Shown here: piece by piece, positions 10,601 to 21,490 of the stretch | Numbering within the stretch: position 1 is the stretch's first letter | Layout: every line of letters starts with the position of its first letter | Assembly (NCBI RefSeq): GCF_030867095.1 | Contig: NC_081826.1 | Coordinates: 36,558,001 to 36,622,000 of the forward strand | DNA: 64,000 nucleotides | Reading direction: 5' to 3' | DNA from: Alligator mississippiensis | Lineage: Eukaryota > Chordata > Crocodylia > Alligatoridae | The notes under the pieces: generated by a model | The model's input: the letters and a program-made list of their open reading frames with translations, nothing else | What the model was told of the DNA's origin: nothing | Databases searched by the model: none | Position numbers and translations under genes: made by a program

Positions 10601-13600
10601 AAGAAGGAGGAGAAGCTAGAAAGTCTTAGTGCAACCGAACACCTAGTGTCAGCTGCAGAGGCTGGTGAGGAAAATGCAGATAAGATTGACATTTACCTCT
10701 AGCCTGTCCATACGCTGTTTTTTGTCTTTGTCTGTCAGTGCTGTTTTTTGTCCAGGTGGCAAGTATAAGCGTTTCGGTCCAGCTGCACTGGGTTAATGCA
10801 TGTAAATAAATTAATGATGTTGGGTTGGCTGGCCGAACTCCTTGTGTGTGTTCACCAGTAGCAACAGTTAAAACTTTTTACAGCCCCATGCAAGAATGAG
10901 CTAATTTATATACATTAAAATTGCAGATTCCAGACCAAGCAGCTGTGCATAAAAAGCAGAACTGTTGTCAGTTTTTGCTATAATGTTAAAGTTTACCTTG
11001 AACACTTTCCCCTTAAAAAAGACAACCCAAGGCCTAATTCAGCACGCACTGAAATCCAGCATTGGAATGGAATGTCTTCAATAGGCACTGGACTAGACAT
11101 GTAGCCTATCTAATATTGAAGAGGAATGTATGGTGCAGCACTACTTGGAGTGGTCTTCCAAAGCTCCTTAGACTGACCTCTCAAGTAGAGAAACTTGTAC
11201 CATGCGTTAGGAATGAAAAATTGATAACCACAGACAAGAAATCAGATTTCTGTATTTTGTTGATAGCCATGTATTAAACTAGGATGTAAACCTCAAATTA
11301 CATGAGTAGTTTGACTGTGTTGAAATATAGTGTTTTCCACTAATGTATAAACCCATATCAGGTCAGTCATTGCAAGAAATCTGTGGTTCATAGCTGAACA
11401 GCTGTTATACAGGACTAAGCAATTTTGAAAATGCATGCACTTGGAAGACCAAACTCAGAAAATCTGGAAGCACATGAAATGACTAGTTTGTTTAGCTTCC
11501 ACTATGGATTGTGCAAAGATGGAGCAAAGGAGGGGTATCTTCTCTAGCACCTCTGCAAGAGATGGACAGGGACCCCTGGCTTCTGCAGCATATGCCATCT
11601 GCATGGACTCCTCAAATTCTACCAGCTGTTGCTTCTACTTTAGCAAAATTGTGTCTCAGTTTAGGATAAGCCTGCCATAACGCTATTTACTTACTAGTTG
11701 TGGCGCTCAACCTTGAGGGCTGAGGAAAAGGGAGGTAGTAGCATGTGTTTAAACTTAAACTCTGTTTGTTGTAAGTAACACGAGTAATCCTCTAGAACGA
11801 TTAGCTTTTGTTGTCATAGAAGCCTGTGCTGTATTGAACTAAACAAGCAGGTAGAAACTTTCAGAGCTGGCATAATGGTCTAATTTCCATCTGTTCTCAG
11901 GAGTCATGACCCTTTGCATTACAAACCCAATATGGGTAACGAAGACACGGCTTGTGTTACAGTATGAGGCTGGTGTTGATCCGTCAAAGCGTCAGTACAA
12001 AGGAATGTTTGATGCTCTTGCAAAGATATACAAGAAGGAGGGCATACGTGGTTTATACAAGGTAATAATATTTGCGATTTAATGGATAGTAATTCTGTAA
12101 TTTATCATGGATGTCATGGTGCTGTGGGTTTGGTGACTTCCTAAACATATTATCATCTGGGAAGTTGTTACATGTCCCGGTTTAGCTACCCTCTCTTCTG
12201 TCTAATCTTTTCCCCACACGGCAAGATTTCAGCAAAAAAAACTTAATGAAAAGTAAAGCCAGCAGACTGCTGAAGTGTAGTGAAATCAGTGAAGAGAAGA
12301 CTGCAAGTATATGTATGGACACTTGCATTGTGGGCTGGCACTCAGTTGAGAGGAATGTGACTGAAATGGAAAGGAGGACCAAGAACTGCATTTTAACAAC
12401 TTAACATTTGTTTTCTAAAAGATAGGGCAGAACACATTGGGCTGCAGGCTTGCTGCTCTTGCTGACTGAATTAGATGGAAAGTAGTTGCCCTCTGTCTCT
12501 GTCTGTCTGATTTTTCTCTTTTAAATTATCAGTTTAGACACAGTTCAGCTAAAACAATTATTAATTTTCCCCCTTCCTTCTCCATGACAATGGATAGTGC
12601 TGCAGTCACACACCACTCTGCAATCTGTCATCTTGGGTCTTGTCAGCATGCGACCCATGTGCTTTATAGGATTTTAAATATGGCTACACAGAAATGCTTG
12701 TTTGCACCCCCTCACCCCCAGGAGAATTTAGGGAAGCAGTAGCTAGTTTAGACTTCCATAGTGCATGTCATTCCCCAAAGCTCTGACATTAGGGTAATTA
12801 CCAGTTCTAGAGGGGCCTGAAGAACTCTGGGCTTTTTTGATTCAGTTTCTCTAATGCTGCTAATGTGAAGAAACAGGGTCTCTTGCATGGGGAATAACGA
12901 TTAAGTTACTGAGCATTCACCTCTTCTATTTGCCGAGGGAAATCTAATCCCATTATTTTGAAAGCAGATGCTTATGAATGCCAGGCTCTGGCAGATTTAG
13001 GAGTAAGTGAAATATCTTGTTCCTAACCCAGAATTGATGGAGATTCTTTTTGTTTTCCTGTCTTCATGTTCTGTCCTGTGAACACAGGTTCTTATTTCTT
13101 GCTCTTGTTGGACCTACTTAAACTCTTCCCAGCGAATGACCATTAAGACTTTTCATGTGGTTTAATAAGCGTTGCTTTGGCACCAAGCAGTTCTCTCACT
13201 CACTGATCTTCAGTTGGGGAAGCTAAGCAAAGTATTTTCTTGGCCGAAGCAAATGACTTGCCTGCAATACTGTACAGGAAGTGGCCTTTGTAGATTCCTG
13301 GTACCCCAGATTCCTGGTACCCCATGTAACAATCTACTCCAAGCAACTTTATCTTCAGATTATGGTTGCTTCAACTCATTCTAGTCCAGGCTAGGACTCT
13401 CCAGGTGTCTGGCTATAATAAACAGGCTACACCGTAGGCTATAGTTAGCCTTTCCCCCTGACTGTTCACCTCCATATTTGGAGGAGTTGGTATAAATTGG
13501 TCAAGGAGACCACAGGGCCACCGGTGTTAATTTAAATAATGCTAGAATGCTAGGAAAATTCCCAAAGATTGGGAGAGTGCTAATGTGCCAGTATCTAGGT

Positions 13601-16275
13601 CAGGGGTGGGCAAAATATGGCCTGCGGGCCACATGTGGCCTGCAAGGCCATTCTATCCGGCCCATGGGGCCCCTAAAAAATTTAGAAAATTAATATTTCT
13701 CTGCCCTTGGTTCCTGTCAAAAATGACAGGAAATAAGGGCAGTAGGACCCAGGGGAAGCCCTGGCAGGCTCTCGCAACAGCAGGGCATACCCAGCCCTGC
13801 CCCACCAGCCGGAAGCCCCAGTGGGGGCTTCTGGCCTGGGAGCCCTGCGCCGGAACCACAGATAAGGGGGAAGGGGAGGGAAGGAGCCTGGGGAAAAACG
13901 GAGCGGGGGAAGCAGCCCCTCCCCTGCCCCGTGGATGCAGCGCAGGGCACTGGCCACTCACAGCCTGCCTGGGGCTGTTTGTGCCTGCTCCAGACAGCCC
14001 CGCAGGGGCGGCAAGCAGCTGCAGCAGGGTGTGCCGGCCACTCCCCCCCCCCCCAGCTTTTCCCCGGGCTCCTTCCCTATTCCTTCCCAGCATGGAGGAA
14101 AGCAGCCCTTCCCCGCCCCGTGGCCAGTGCTCCCTGCTGCAGCCACCCACAGCCCACATGGGGCTGTCTGGAGCAGGCACAGGCAGCCCCAGGCAGGCTG
14201 TGAGCAACTGCAGCGTGGGGTGGTAGCCATGGGGCAGGCAAGGGGCTGCTTCCCCTGGCCACCATGCTCAGCACCACCTTGTAACCCAGCCCCACTACCA
14301 GCCTGGGCCTCGCATGGCTCCAGGCTCACCCATGGGGGCTGCATGTGGCGACAGCAGCTATGGTCCCCCTGCTTGCCGCCCTGGGCAGTGTTTGCCACCT
14401 CTGCCTCTGTGCTGCCCAGCGTGTGAGCTTCGGGCAGGCAGCAGCAAACACTGCCCAGCGCGGCACGCGGGTGGGCCACAGCTGCTGCTGCCACCATGCG
14501 CAGCCCTGATGGATGAGCCTGGAGCCAGCACGGGGCCCAGGCTGGCAGTGGGGCCGGGTTACAAGGTGGTGTTGAACATGGGGAAAAGCGGCCCCTAGCT
14601 CACCTGTGGCCAGGGCCCCATGCTGCAGCTGCTTGCAGCCCGCGTGGGGCTTCCTGTGACTGCTCAGGACAGCCCTGCATGGGCTGTGAGCACCTGCAGC
14701 AGGGAGTGCTGACCATGGGGCAGGCGAGGGGCTGCTTTTCCCTGTGCTCAGCACCAGCTTCTTCCCTGCCAGCGAGCAGGGAGTGGTTGGGGGTGTGTGC
14801 TGCCCCCTGCCTATACCACCAGGCTAGGGGGCACGGAGTGAGTGGGTGGGGAGCCAGTGGAGGCATGGGGCCCACACCAGTGTCCCAGGGCCAGTGCTGG
14901 TGGGGCCAAGAGCAGGGTGGCAGGAGCACAGGGTTCCAGTCGGCAGGGGCTCTATGGAGCCGGGCCAGCTCCCCCCTCTCCCTGCTGATGCAGTCCAGCC
15001 TGGCTCCACAGACCCCTGCAAGCCTGTGCCCTGCTCTGGGCCCCACGGCTGCTGGCCTTGGGACATTAGTCCCAAGATGGTGACCAGGGGGTGGGGCACC
15101 TGTCAAGGGGCAGGGCTACCCATGTGGCCCTTGACAGCCTGCCAAAACTGGGTAAGCGGTCCTCCACCCGAAATAATTGCCTGCCCCTGATCTAGGTAAA
15201 TCAGATTATTTGCATATTGGTAGACTGGTTTGCTTGCTATTGATCCCAGCAAAATGTAAGAGCTGATAGAGGATTCAGCTGGTAAAGCAGGAAAAAGGAA
15301 AAACTGATTCAATATCTGAAACCAGCCACCAAATTTAAAGTGGAAATAACACACAAATCTTAAGCAGAGTGAATAACAATTTGAACAAGGGAAGTGGTGG
15401 ATTCTCACTCACCTCTGCCTCATGCTCAAAGATCTTACTAAGTCTATGTTTTTTGATTCCCATCTCTTTGGAGTCGTGGCTTTCCTGTAAACGGCCCCTT
15501 ATTCTGTAGGAATTCCTTCTTTGTAAGTGTATAACTTCACGCTTGGCTGTGTTATGTGGCATGGCTTGACTGGCAAGCCAGTTCCATTCAAATAAAACAT
15601 ATTTAGAGTGCTGTGACATTGTCTAGTGTTAGTTGTTTTTAGTCTGTTTTTAGTTTTCATCCATTAAGTACTAAGTTAAGTATCTTACAGAAGTCTGTTA
15701 TATCTCTTCGGTTACCTTTTATCAACCAAACTTGTAATTTCAAAGAGTGAATTTTGGCTTGTTTGCCAAGAATTTCCAGAAAATCATGTTGGTTTTTATC
15801 ATCATCTTTATTCTTTACTGTATTGGTGGGATTCTGTGTTAGCTTTCTGTACTATTTTGCTTGGGACTAGAAAATGCAGATAAGATTGACATGAAGATAA
15901 GATTGGCATCAGGCAAACAGGATGCTGGGGCAATATTTTTCCCTAGCAGATGTGTAACACACTGCTTTATTACCAGCAGATTAGAGTTGTCCTCCAAGTC
16001 CATCCTACTTCTCTCCAAATAGCAATCAAGAAACACTTGTCCTCTGCTTTTGTTTTCTACAAAAATGAATAAGTTTACCATCTTCATGTAGTAATGGACC
16101 TGTGCTCTTGCTAGATTTTATTTATTTTTTTCTTCCTAGTATACCTATTGTCATTGACTCTGCCAGCTTGAACTTTTCACTGAACGGATGTCCTTAGATG
16201 TTTATATACTTTCCCCCATGCTGCTGGTTTACTTTGGTTGTTACCTGCTGTTCCCTTCTTCAGTATTTGGCACTT

Positions 16276-16306
<31 letters not shown>

Positions 16307-19300
16307 TTAACTTCTAATTACTACTTTCACTTCACCACTGAACTGTTATGGGCTGAATGTCAAATTTGCCCCCGATTTTTGTTTCTGCCATGCAGGAACG
16401 GCCCACCTGAGCCATTTCCTTGTGGCTGCATCAGGTCTGGCAGAGCCAACACTGCGCTCTGGATTAGGCCCGTGGACCACATCCAGCATACAAATGCACC
16501 TTACACTGCTCACCCTCTTCTCTGGTTTGAGTTGCTGGTCTGTAATAAACCCCGACCTGTACCATCCCAGGCTTTGTCCATTTAGCACATGGATCCATAG
16601 GCATTCAAGAGCCTGCACTCCAGATTTAAACTGTATATCATGGTGTTTTACTGTGAAGTGTTACTGTAGACCTATCCTTTCATCCAGATTCTGAAAGAAC
16701 CACTTGATTAGAATGTGAATTGTCCTGCCAGGTTTCTGCAATGCCAATCACTGCTCAGTTTTCTCACAATGAGGAGACTTCATCCCATTTCCTCCTGGTT
16801 TATCCAACCTCCCACCATTGGCAGAAAAGCAGTTGAAGCTTCTCTTCCATTTCATCACTTCATCTTGCCCTAACATGCCAAGCTTGTATTGTATTTGCCT
16901 TCTTACAGCTCTCATCTCCACACTCTCACTTGATCATCAGTTTAAAGCACTCCCAACTGCTGCATGCAGTTTCCAAACAAAAATGTCCCCTCTATCTCCC
17001 AGTTGCAATCTCTCCCTGTAATTCCACAGAACCAAAACGGTCACCCTCCCATCCTGCCATGTAGCTAATCATTCTTCTCCACTGTGTTCTTTCTGCCTCC
17101 TCTCAAGAATGGAAGCAGTCTCCAAGAATATCACTTGAACTTGCCTCTTTCAGCTTTTTTCCAAGGTTCTTAAAATCATCTCTAGCTTCTGTAGCTTGCT
17201 TTCTCCCACACTATCCTTTGCAAATGAGAAAAGCCTCATCCAAATCCATAGAGTCACTATACCCTTCTCTTCAAAAGTTCCCTATGCTGGAGTGTGCTTT
17301 GTTGTTCCTGTCTTCTCTCCCCGGTCTGGCTCAGGCCATCTCTTAGGAGCCTCAGCATTTCTTTACAACAGAACAATTCAGATAGCATTTCTTCACAAAT
17401 CAAAGCTTGTTTAAGGGTTGACATGGTCTAGGACCTATCAGGAGCCATCCTATTTTGTGTACTACTCTCCACTCCATACCAGCTGGCTTCCCAGCTAAGC
17501 TGCTGGCTGGCTTTTGTGCTCCTGATCAGTCTCTGCTGGGAGCTGGCTGACTAATCGGGTAAAGTGGAGCCACTGTCCTTAAAAGGGCCAGCCAATTTGT
17601 GACCTACTCACAGGAGCACAACAGAAGAGTGACTAGGCAGCCAACAATAATGATTGCTGCTACTGGGTAGCTGAGATTTGTATACATCCCATTAGCTTGT
17701 TACCCTGACTCCCATCACCTGTACCCTGAATCATAGAAGAACATGGTTTGAAAGACCATAATTGCTTGTCTTGGTTGGCTGTATGTGCATGTTCTAGTGT
17801 CTGGACAACAGACCTAAACATGACTGTTAGTTTGGGCGGAGGGCCGCTTACTGAGTTTTGGCAAGCCATTCAGGGCTGCGTGATAGGCAGCCAGGGGCAG
17901 ATAAATATTAATTTTCTAAATTTTTTAGGGGCCCCGCAGGCTGTATAGAATGGCCTGGTGGGCTGCATTTTGCCCACCCCTGCTGTAGACTATAACTCTT
18001 ACTATGTTGTAAATGTATTTTTTTGGTACATATTTTATGGTAGGGGCTATATGTTAACATTAGCTGATCTAACAGGGTGCCTGTCTTGCTGGGGCTGCAG
18101 TTTAACTTGTGATTTTTATTTGTCTATATGTTTTAGGGATTTGTGCCTGGTCTGTTTGGAACTTCACACGGTGCACTTCAATTCATGGCATATGAGGATT
18201 TGAAAACAAGATACAATAAATATAAAAACAGACCATCAGATACAAAATTGGTAAGACAGCTGAAAAGAAAACGTCTCTTATGGTCTGGGAGCATTTAGAT
18301 TGTTGTTTCTGCAGTTGTCATTTTAGTAGGTTTTGACAATTTGTGGCAGATTATAAAGCACAAAAATGGAAAATACTGATATTTTTTCACTTTTGACTTA
18401 CTCGGTAAAAGTAATTATTTCCTTGCTAGCCAGTTAGCATTGTTCTCGCATGTTGGGGAAATCCACTTCAATTTTGCTGAGTATTTTATGACCGAAAATT
18501 TGGAGATTTTTTTAAAAATTTGTTTTCCCTTTGGAACACCTGTAATTTCACAGTTACAAACAGAAAAAGGTAAAATCTATGCAGATATTTTTTTATGTAC
18601 ACTTTTGTTCACGAATTAAATTTGTGTTGGTACCTGAAGTGGTATGTATTAATGTGTAATAAGTAAATTTTGTTACAGCGCATATATGTATCTTCGGGAG
18701 GAAAAAACAGGGTATTGTTTAGCTCAGACTTTCAAAAGCAGTTTGATATTTCCCAGCATCTTATTTTGTTGTCTGTAACTTGATTTAACCTAAATTTAGT
18801 AATTTTTATTTTAGAACACTGCAGAATACATTACAATGGCAGCACTATCCAAAATATTTGCTGTGTCAGCAACATATCCATATCAAGTAGTACGAGCTCG
18901 TCTTCAGGATCAGCACAATACGTACTCTGGAGTGGTTGATGTTATATGCAGGACATGGAGGTAAGCTTGTAGAAATAAAAGCACGGTTCCGCTGTAAATG
19001 AAACCACCCTGTGTAGTCAAAGCTGGCTTCTAGTGATGAGGGGTTTCCTGCTACTGCATTTTTCTTAGTCCTGCAAAACCAACCTAGCTAGAACTATATT
19101 AGATTATAGCTGTACAAAGCCACTCAAGTCTGGAGTTTTATGGGTTTCATTTGAGGGTTACATGTGAAGACAAAAGATGGGGATAAGTGAACACATAATT
19201 TAGCCTGACAAACCTGTTATTGACTTGTATTGCATAAAAAGGTGAGAAACTAAGCCCCATATACTCTAATGTAAAATCTGTCTCAGAATTAGTCACAAAA

Positions 19301-20058
19301 GTGCCTCTTGCATTAAATGGGCTCTCTGAATTTCTACAGCATTAACATAGGTGGTGTATCTGCAGGTGGGAATAGCTGGAGGTCCTTAGTTATTGGCCAG
19401 TGAGACCAGAAGAGTCTGGAGGTGATAATCTTTTATAGTGGGGGAAAGAAAGCATCAACTACAGCTCACTAAACAGAACTATTGCCCCTCAGTCTCCTCT
19501 CAGCTGTTAATGCCTCAGTTCAGCAAAGCCCTTAAGCATTATCAGTTTAGGATAGGAGTTAGCATGTATTAAATTTTCTAGAATAAGGATGTTGTCTGGA
19601 TTCAGAGCTGCATACATTCTTTGTATCATGCTGCAAAAGCAGGTACAAACTCAGTGGGCTATTTTGTATCTAAAAATACAGGAAGAGAAGAGTGCAATAA
19701 ATGACATCTGCACAGAAAGTTTTACAGGTCAATGAAAAGAGTAAGGTTTTTCCAAAATTTCATTCTTTCACCTTAAAGAATATAAAGATCCATAAATCTG
19801 GAAATATAGCTTTAATCTAAAGTGGCTCTAAAATGCATAAAGCAAAGACATCCTGAGGTTCTGTATTTGTTTTACTCTTCTTTTTTATGGTAAAAGTAAA
19901 TATACTTTTTTTGTCTTTGAAGGAAAGAAGGAGTTCGAGGATTTTATAAAGGAATTGTTCCCAATGTGATCAGAGTGACTCCTGCCTGTTGTATTACCTT
20001 TGCAATGTATGAACATGTATCTAGTTTTTTGCTTGGTTTAAAAAAGGAAAATAATTAA
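7456..20058 (+). CDS. SLC25A32: SLC25A32, mitochondrial folate/FAD carrier, complete
   Basis: Seven coding exons: 7456-7633, 9357-9507, 10579-10664, 11901-12061, 18137-18250, 18815-18960, 19923-20058. They sum to 972 nt, 323 codons plus TAA; the human protein is about 315 residues. The product is an inner-membrane mitochondrial carrier known to move folates, with FAD transport also reported. It shows three carrier repeats. The signature motifs are PLDLVKIR (residues 50-57), PIWVTKTR (148-155, Trp replacing the usual acidic residue as in other folate carriers) and PYQVVRAR (252-259, Gln replacing it). Conserved stretches include [30 protein letters not shown] and [11 protein letters not shown]. 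All introns are GT-AG and phases agree at every junction. No frame damage is seen. The N-terminal 25 residues are variable in the family. The gene is divergent from DCAF13 and convergent with CTHRC1. Confidence 0.97.
7701..8104. other. SLC25A32 intron 1, CpG-island shoulder
   Basis: GC-rich intron start that fades into ordinary sequence. No exon or repeat is recognised. Confidence 0.5.
8105..8330. repeat. Probable fold-back DNA element in SLC25A32 intron 1
   Basis: The segment around AGCGTCCTCATGCTCCAAA (about 8196-8214) is complementary to the segment at about 8247-8272 (TTTGGAGCATGGGGACGCTAA), giving a long imperfect hairpin of about 25 paired bases. A smaller hairpin (GAGCAG...CTGCTC) lies just upstream. 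It looks like the core of a non-autonomous DNA transposon, but the outer ends are not identified. Confidence 0.4.
8558..8652. repeat. Homopolymer G and C tracts
   Basis: A run of 13 G (8558-8570), then 58 bp later 14 G (8629-8642), one A, and 9 C (8644-8652). The second pair can fold on itself or form G-quadruplex/i-motif structures. Exact lengths may be unreliable in an assembly. Confidence 0.85.
9357..9507 (+). CDS. SLC25A32: SLC25A32 coding exon 2
   Basis: Encodes [20 protein letters not shown] through SWGLYFF. The acceptor is ATTCAG and the donor GTAAGT. Both phases fit the neighbours. Confidence 0.96.
9508..10578. other. SLC25A32 intron 2, plain
   Basis: AT-rich intron sequence. I see no repeat end or RNA gene. 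Confidence 0.45.
10579..10664 (+). CDS. SLC25A32: SLC25A32 coding exon 3
   Basis: Encodes [20 protein letters not shown] then HLVSAAEAG. The acceptor is CTTCCAG and the donor GTGAGG. Confidence 0.95.
10665..11900. other. SLC25A32 intron 3, plain
   Basis: AT-rich intron without recognised repeats or exons. Confidence 0.45.
11901..12061 (+). CDS. SLC25A32: SLC25A32 coding exon 4
   Basis: Encodes [20 protein letters not shown] through GIRGLYK and contains the second carrier motif. The acceptor is TTCTCAG and the donor GTAATA. Confidence 0.96.
12062..13592. other. SLC25A32 intron 4, first part
   Basis: Mostly unremarkable. A 16-bp unit beginning AGATTCCTGGTACCCC is tandemly repeated once at about 13293-13324. 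No exon is recognised. Confidence 0.45.
13593..15197 (+). mobile_element. hAT-like non-autonomous transposon with perfect 8-bp target duplication
   Basis: The element proper is 13601-15189. It begins CAGGGGTGGGCAAAATATGG, and its right end is complementary to CAGGGGCAGGCAATTATTTC. It is flanked on both sides by ATCTAGGT (13593-13600 and 15190-15197), an exact 8-bp target duplication as made by hAT transposases. It encodes no transposase. The GC-rich core has three copies of a palindromic module (about 13935-14030, 14128-14215, 14618-14708). It lies in SLC25A32 intron 4. Related copies are at 3581-4982 and 17833-17992. Confidence 0.9.
15198..17832. other. SLC25A32 intron 4, middle part
   Basis: Contains a (TTTA)n tract at 16274-16309 and a pyrimidine-rich stretch (about 16700-17450) that may be an old repeat but that I cannot assign. 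No exon is recognised. Confidence 0.4.
16274..16309. repeat. (TTTA)n microsatellite
   Basis: About nine TTTA units without interruption. Confidence 0.95.
17833..17992 (-). mobile_element. Deletion derivative of the 13601 hAT-like family (about 160 bp)
   Basis: On the minus strand it begins CAGGGGTGGGCAAAAT, then carries GGCCATTCTATAC and the AT-rich word AAAAAATTTAGAAAATTAAT, matching the left end of the 13601 element. It then jumps to sequence matching that element's right end (TTGGCAAGCC, GTAAGCGG region in complement). Almost all of the core is missing, giving a MITE-sized copy. The far terminus is degenerate, so its limit is approximate. Confidence 0.75.
18137..18250 (+). CDS. SLC25A32: SLC25A32 coding exon 5
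   Basis: Encodes [20 protein letters not shown] through DTKL (38 codons, phase 0 at both ends). The acceptor is TTTTAG and the donor GTAAGA. Confidence 0.96.
18815..18960 (+). CDS. SLC25A32: SLC25A32 coding exon 6
   Basis: Encodes [20 protein letters not shown] then [15 protein letters not shown], holding the third carrier motif. The acceptor is TTTTAG and the donor GTAAGC. Confidence 0.96.
18961..19922. other. SLC25A32 intron 6, plain
   Basis: No repeat or exon is recognised. Confidence 0.45.
19923..20058 (+). CDS. SLC25A32: SLC25A32 coding exon 7 with stop
   Basis: Encodes [34 protein letters not shown] and a C-terminus GLKKENN followed by TAA at 20056-20058. The acceptor is TTTGAAG. Confidence 0.96.
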
Positions 20059-21124
20059 ACGTAGGCATTTGCATCAAGAAAAAATTATCTTTTGTCTTAA
20101 AGTGTTTTTTCATCTAGGGCAAATATTGTACACAAATCTGTCTTGCTTGTGGATTGATCTAGTGATTTGATGAGAGAATTTGGAGACAGCAGCTCTAGCT
20201 TCCTTGTCTTGTGTGGCAGTGTCTGTCCCCAGATCACTCCATTTACCTCTTCTCTGTGAATCAACCTCTGAGTGGAACTGAAATAACATGGTGGCTGGAT
20301 AAAAACAGTCTTGCAACAGCTCTGATTATCTCAGTCCTTTGAACTGATCCCTCAAAAAAGGAAAGGGAGCTAACTTCTACTTCTCTCTAATGAAGTTGCT
20401 GGTGTCCACAGTGTAGTGTCAAAATTTTGATGGCTTTCAAATCTGCTAGTGCAGGTCCTCTGTCTGCTGTCTCCTTGTGAAATCGTATATACACTTCTCA
20501 GTGAAATTCAGGATCTCCTAAATCCTGACAAATTGCACAGATAAGTTTCATTGCTTAGAATGTCCCAAGCCAGTGTCCTCCACTGCAGCAAGGGTTGCAT
20601 GAGATGAGGCAGCTGGGTACAGTATAAAAAGGCAGAGATTCGGTTTTCTCCAGTACAGCGTAGTGGGAGGGGCATGCTATCTACTCGGCATGTTTCATAA
20701 TCTGCTGAAGTCCCAGTTTTAGGATAACACCCACAGTATCTTGCAAAATGGGGCATTTCTACTGCATCAGACCAAAGTCATTTTAATCTGTCACTGGCCA
20801 TCTACCCCACTTTTTCTTCCTATCTTTGTTAATGCATTACATTTGAACTCTGGGATGAGCTAATAAATGGATGTTTAGATGGACTTAATTTTAAAAAACA
20901 AAACTTGGTGCTTATTTTTGTAAATTGCATTTTTCCAATATGGAGTATGGCTTTTTCAGTGCAGATCATCTTTCTTTTGAGCATTATGGTCTGACAGCTC
21001 AGTAGAGTATACATGTCCTTATGTGGTCTCAAAACTAGCTTGAACAGGGGAAGGCTTTTTTTATTTAAGAATAAAACAACAGATGCTTTCTCTTTTATAA
21101 TTTAAGGGAATGATTGTTCTCACC

Positions 21125-21490
21125 CAGGAGCCAGCAACCTTCTGTAAGCTGTGGGCCAGAACAACTAGCCTCCAGTCTGGCACAGGCTAGGTGGCTTTTG
21201 GGACTGCCTCTGGGGACAGGGCTTTCCCTGTACCCATGCCAGGGAGCAGGAGGCCAGGGGAAGTGGCAATGCAGATGCAGCTCCCAGCTGCCAAGCCCCC
21301 TTTGTAGGCAAAGCCCCCAGCTGCAAACAGGCTGCTGAAACCATTTGGCCCATATCTGAGTACAGCTGAGAAGGCAAGGAGAAGCAGCACAGGTGGAGCT
21401 CCTCGCCTGGAACTGGGCAGGGGCACAAGCTGCACAGACCAGGTGTCATGTATCCCTTTTCTAATCTGTTGCAGCCCTTTGCCCAATAAG
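21125..21490 (+). mobile_element. Probable hAT-like remnant in SLC25A32 3' UTR
   Basis: Starts CAGGAGCCAGCAACCTTCTG with GTGGGCCAGA close behind, resembling the widespread hAT terminus CAGGGGTCGGCAACC. It is a GC-rich island in AT-rich sequence. The right terminus is not recognised, so the end is approximate. Confidence 0.45.

Noticed and set aside
13585-15190. Several open frames of 90-213 codons on both strands
   Set aside because: All fall in the GC-rich core of the 13601-15189 transposon, with Pro/Ala/Cys-rich translations that mirror each other across strands. No transposase motif is present.
16700-17450. Pyrimidine-rich stretch resembling 46,790-47,240
   Set aside because: The likeness is mainly in composition; I could not find shared words long enough to call them copies of one repeat.
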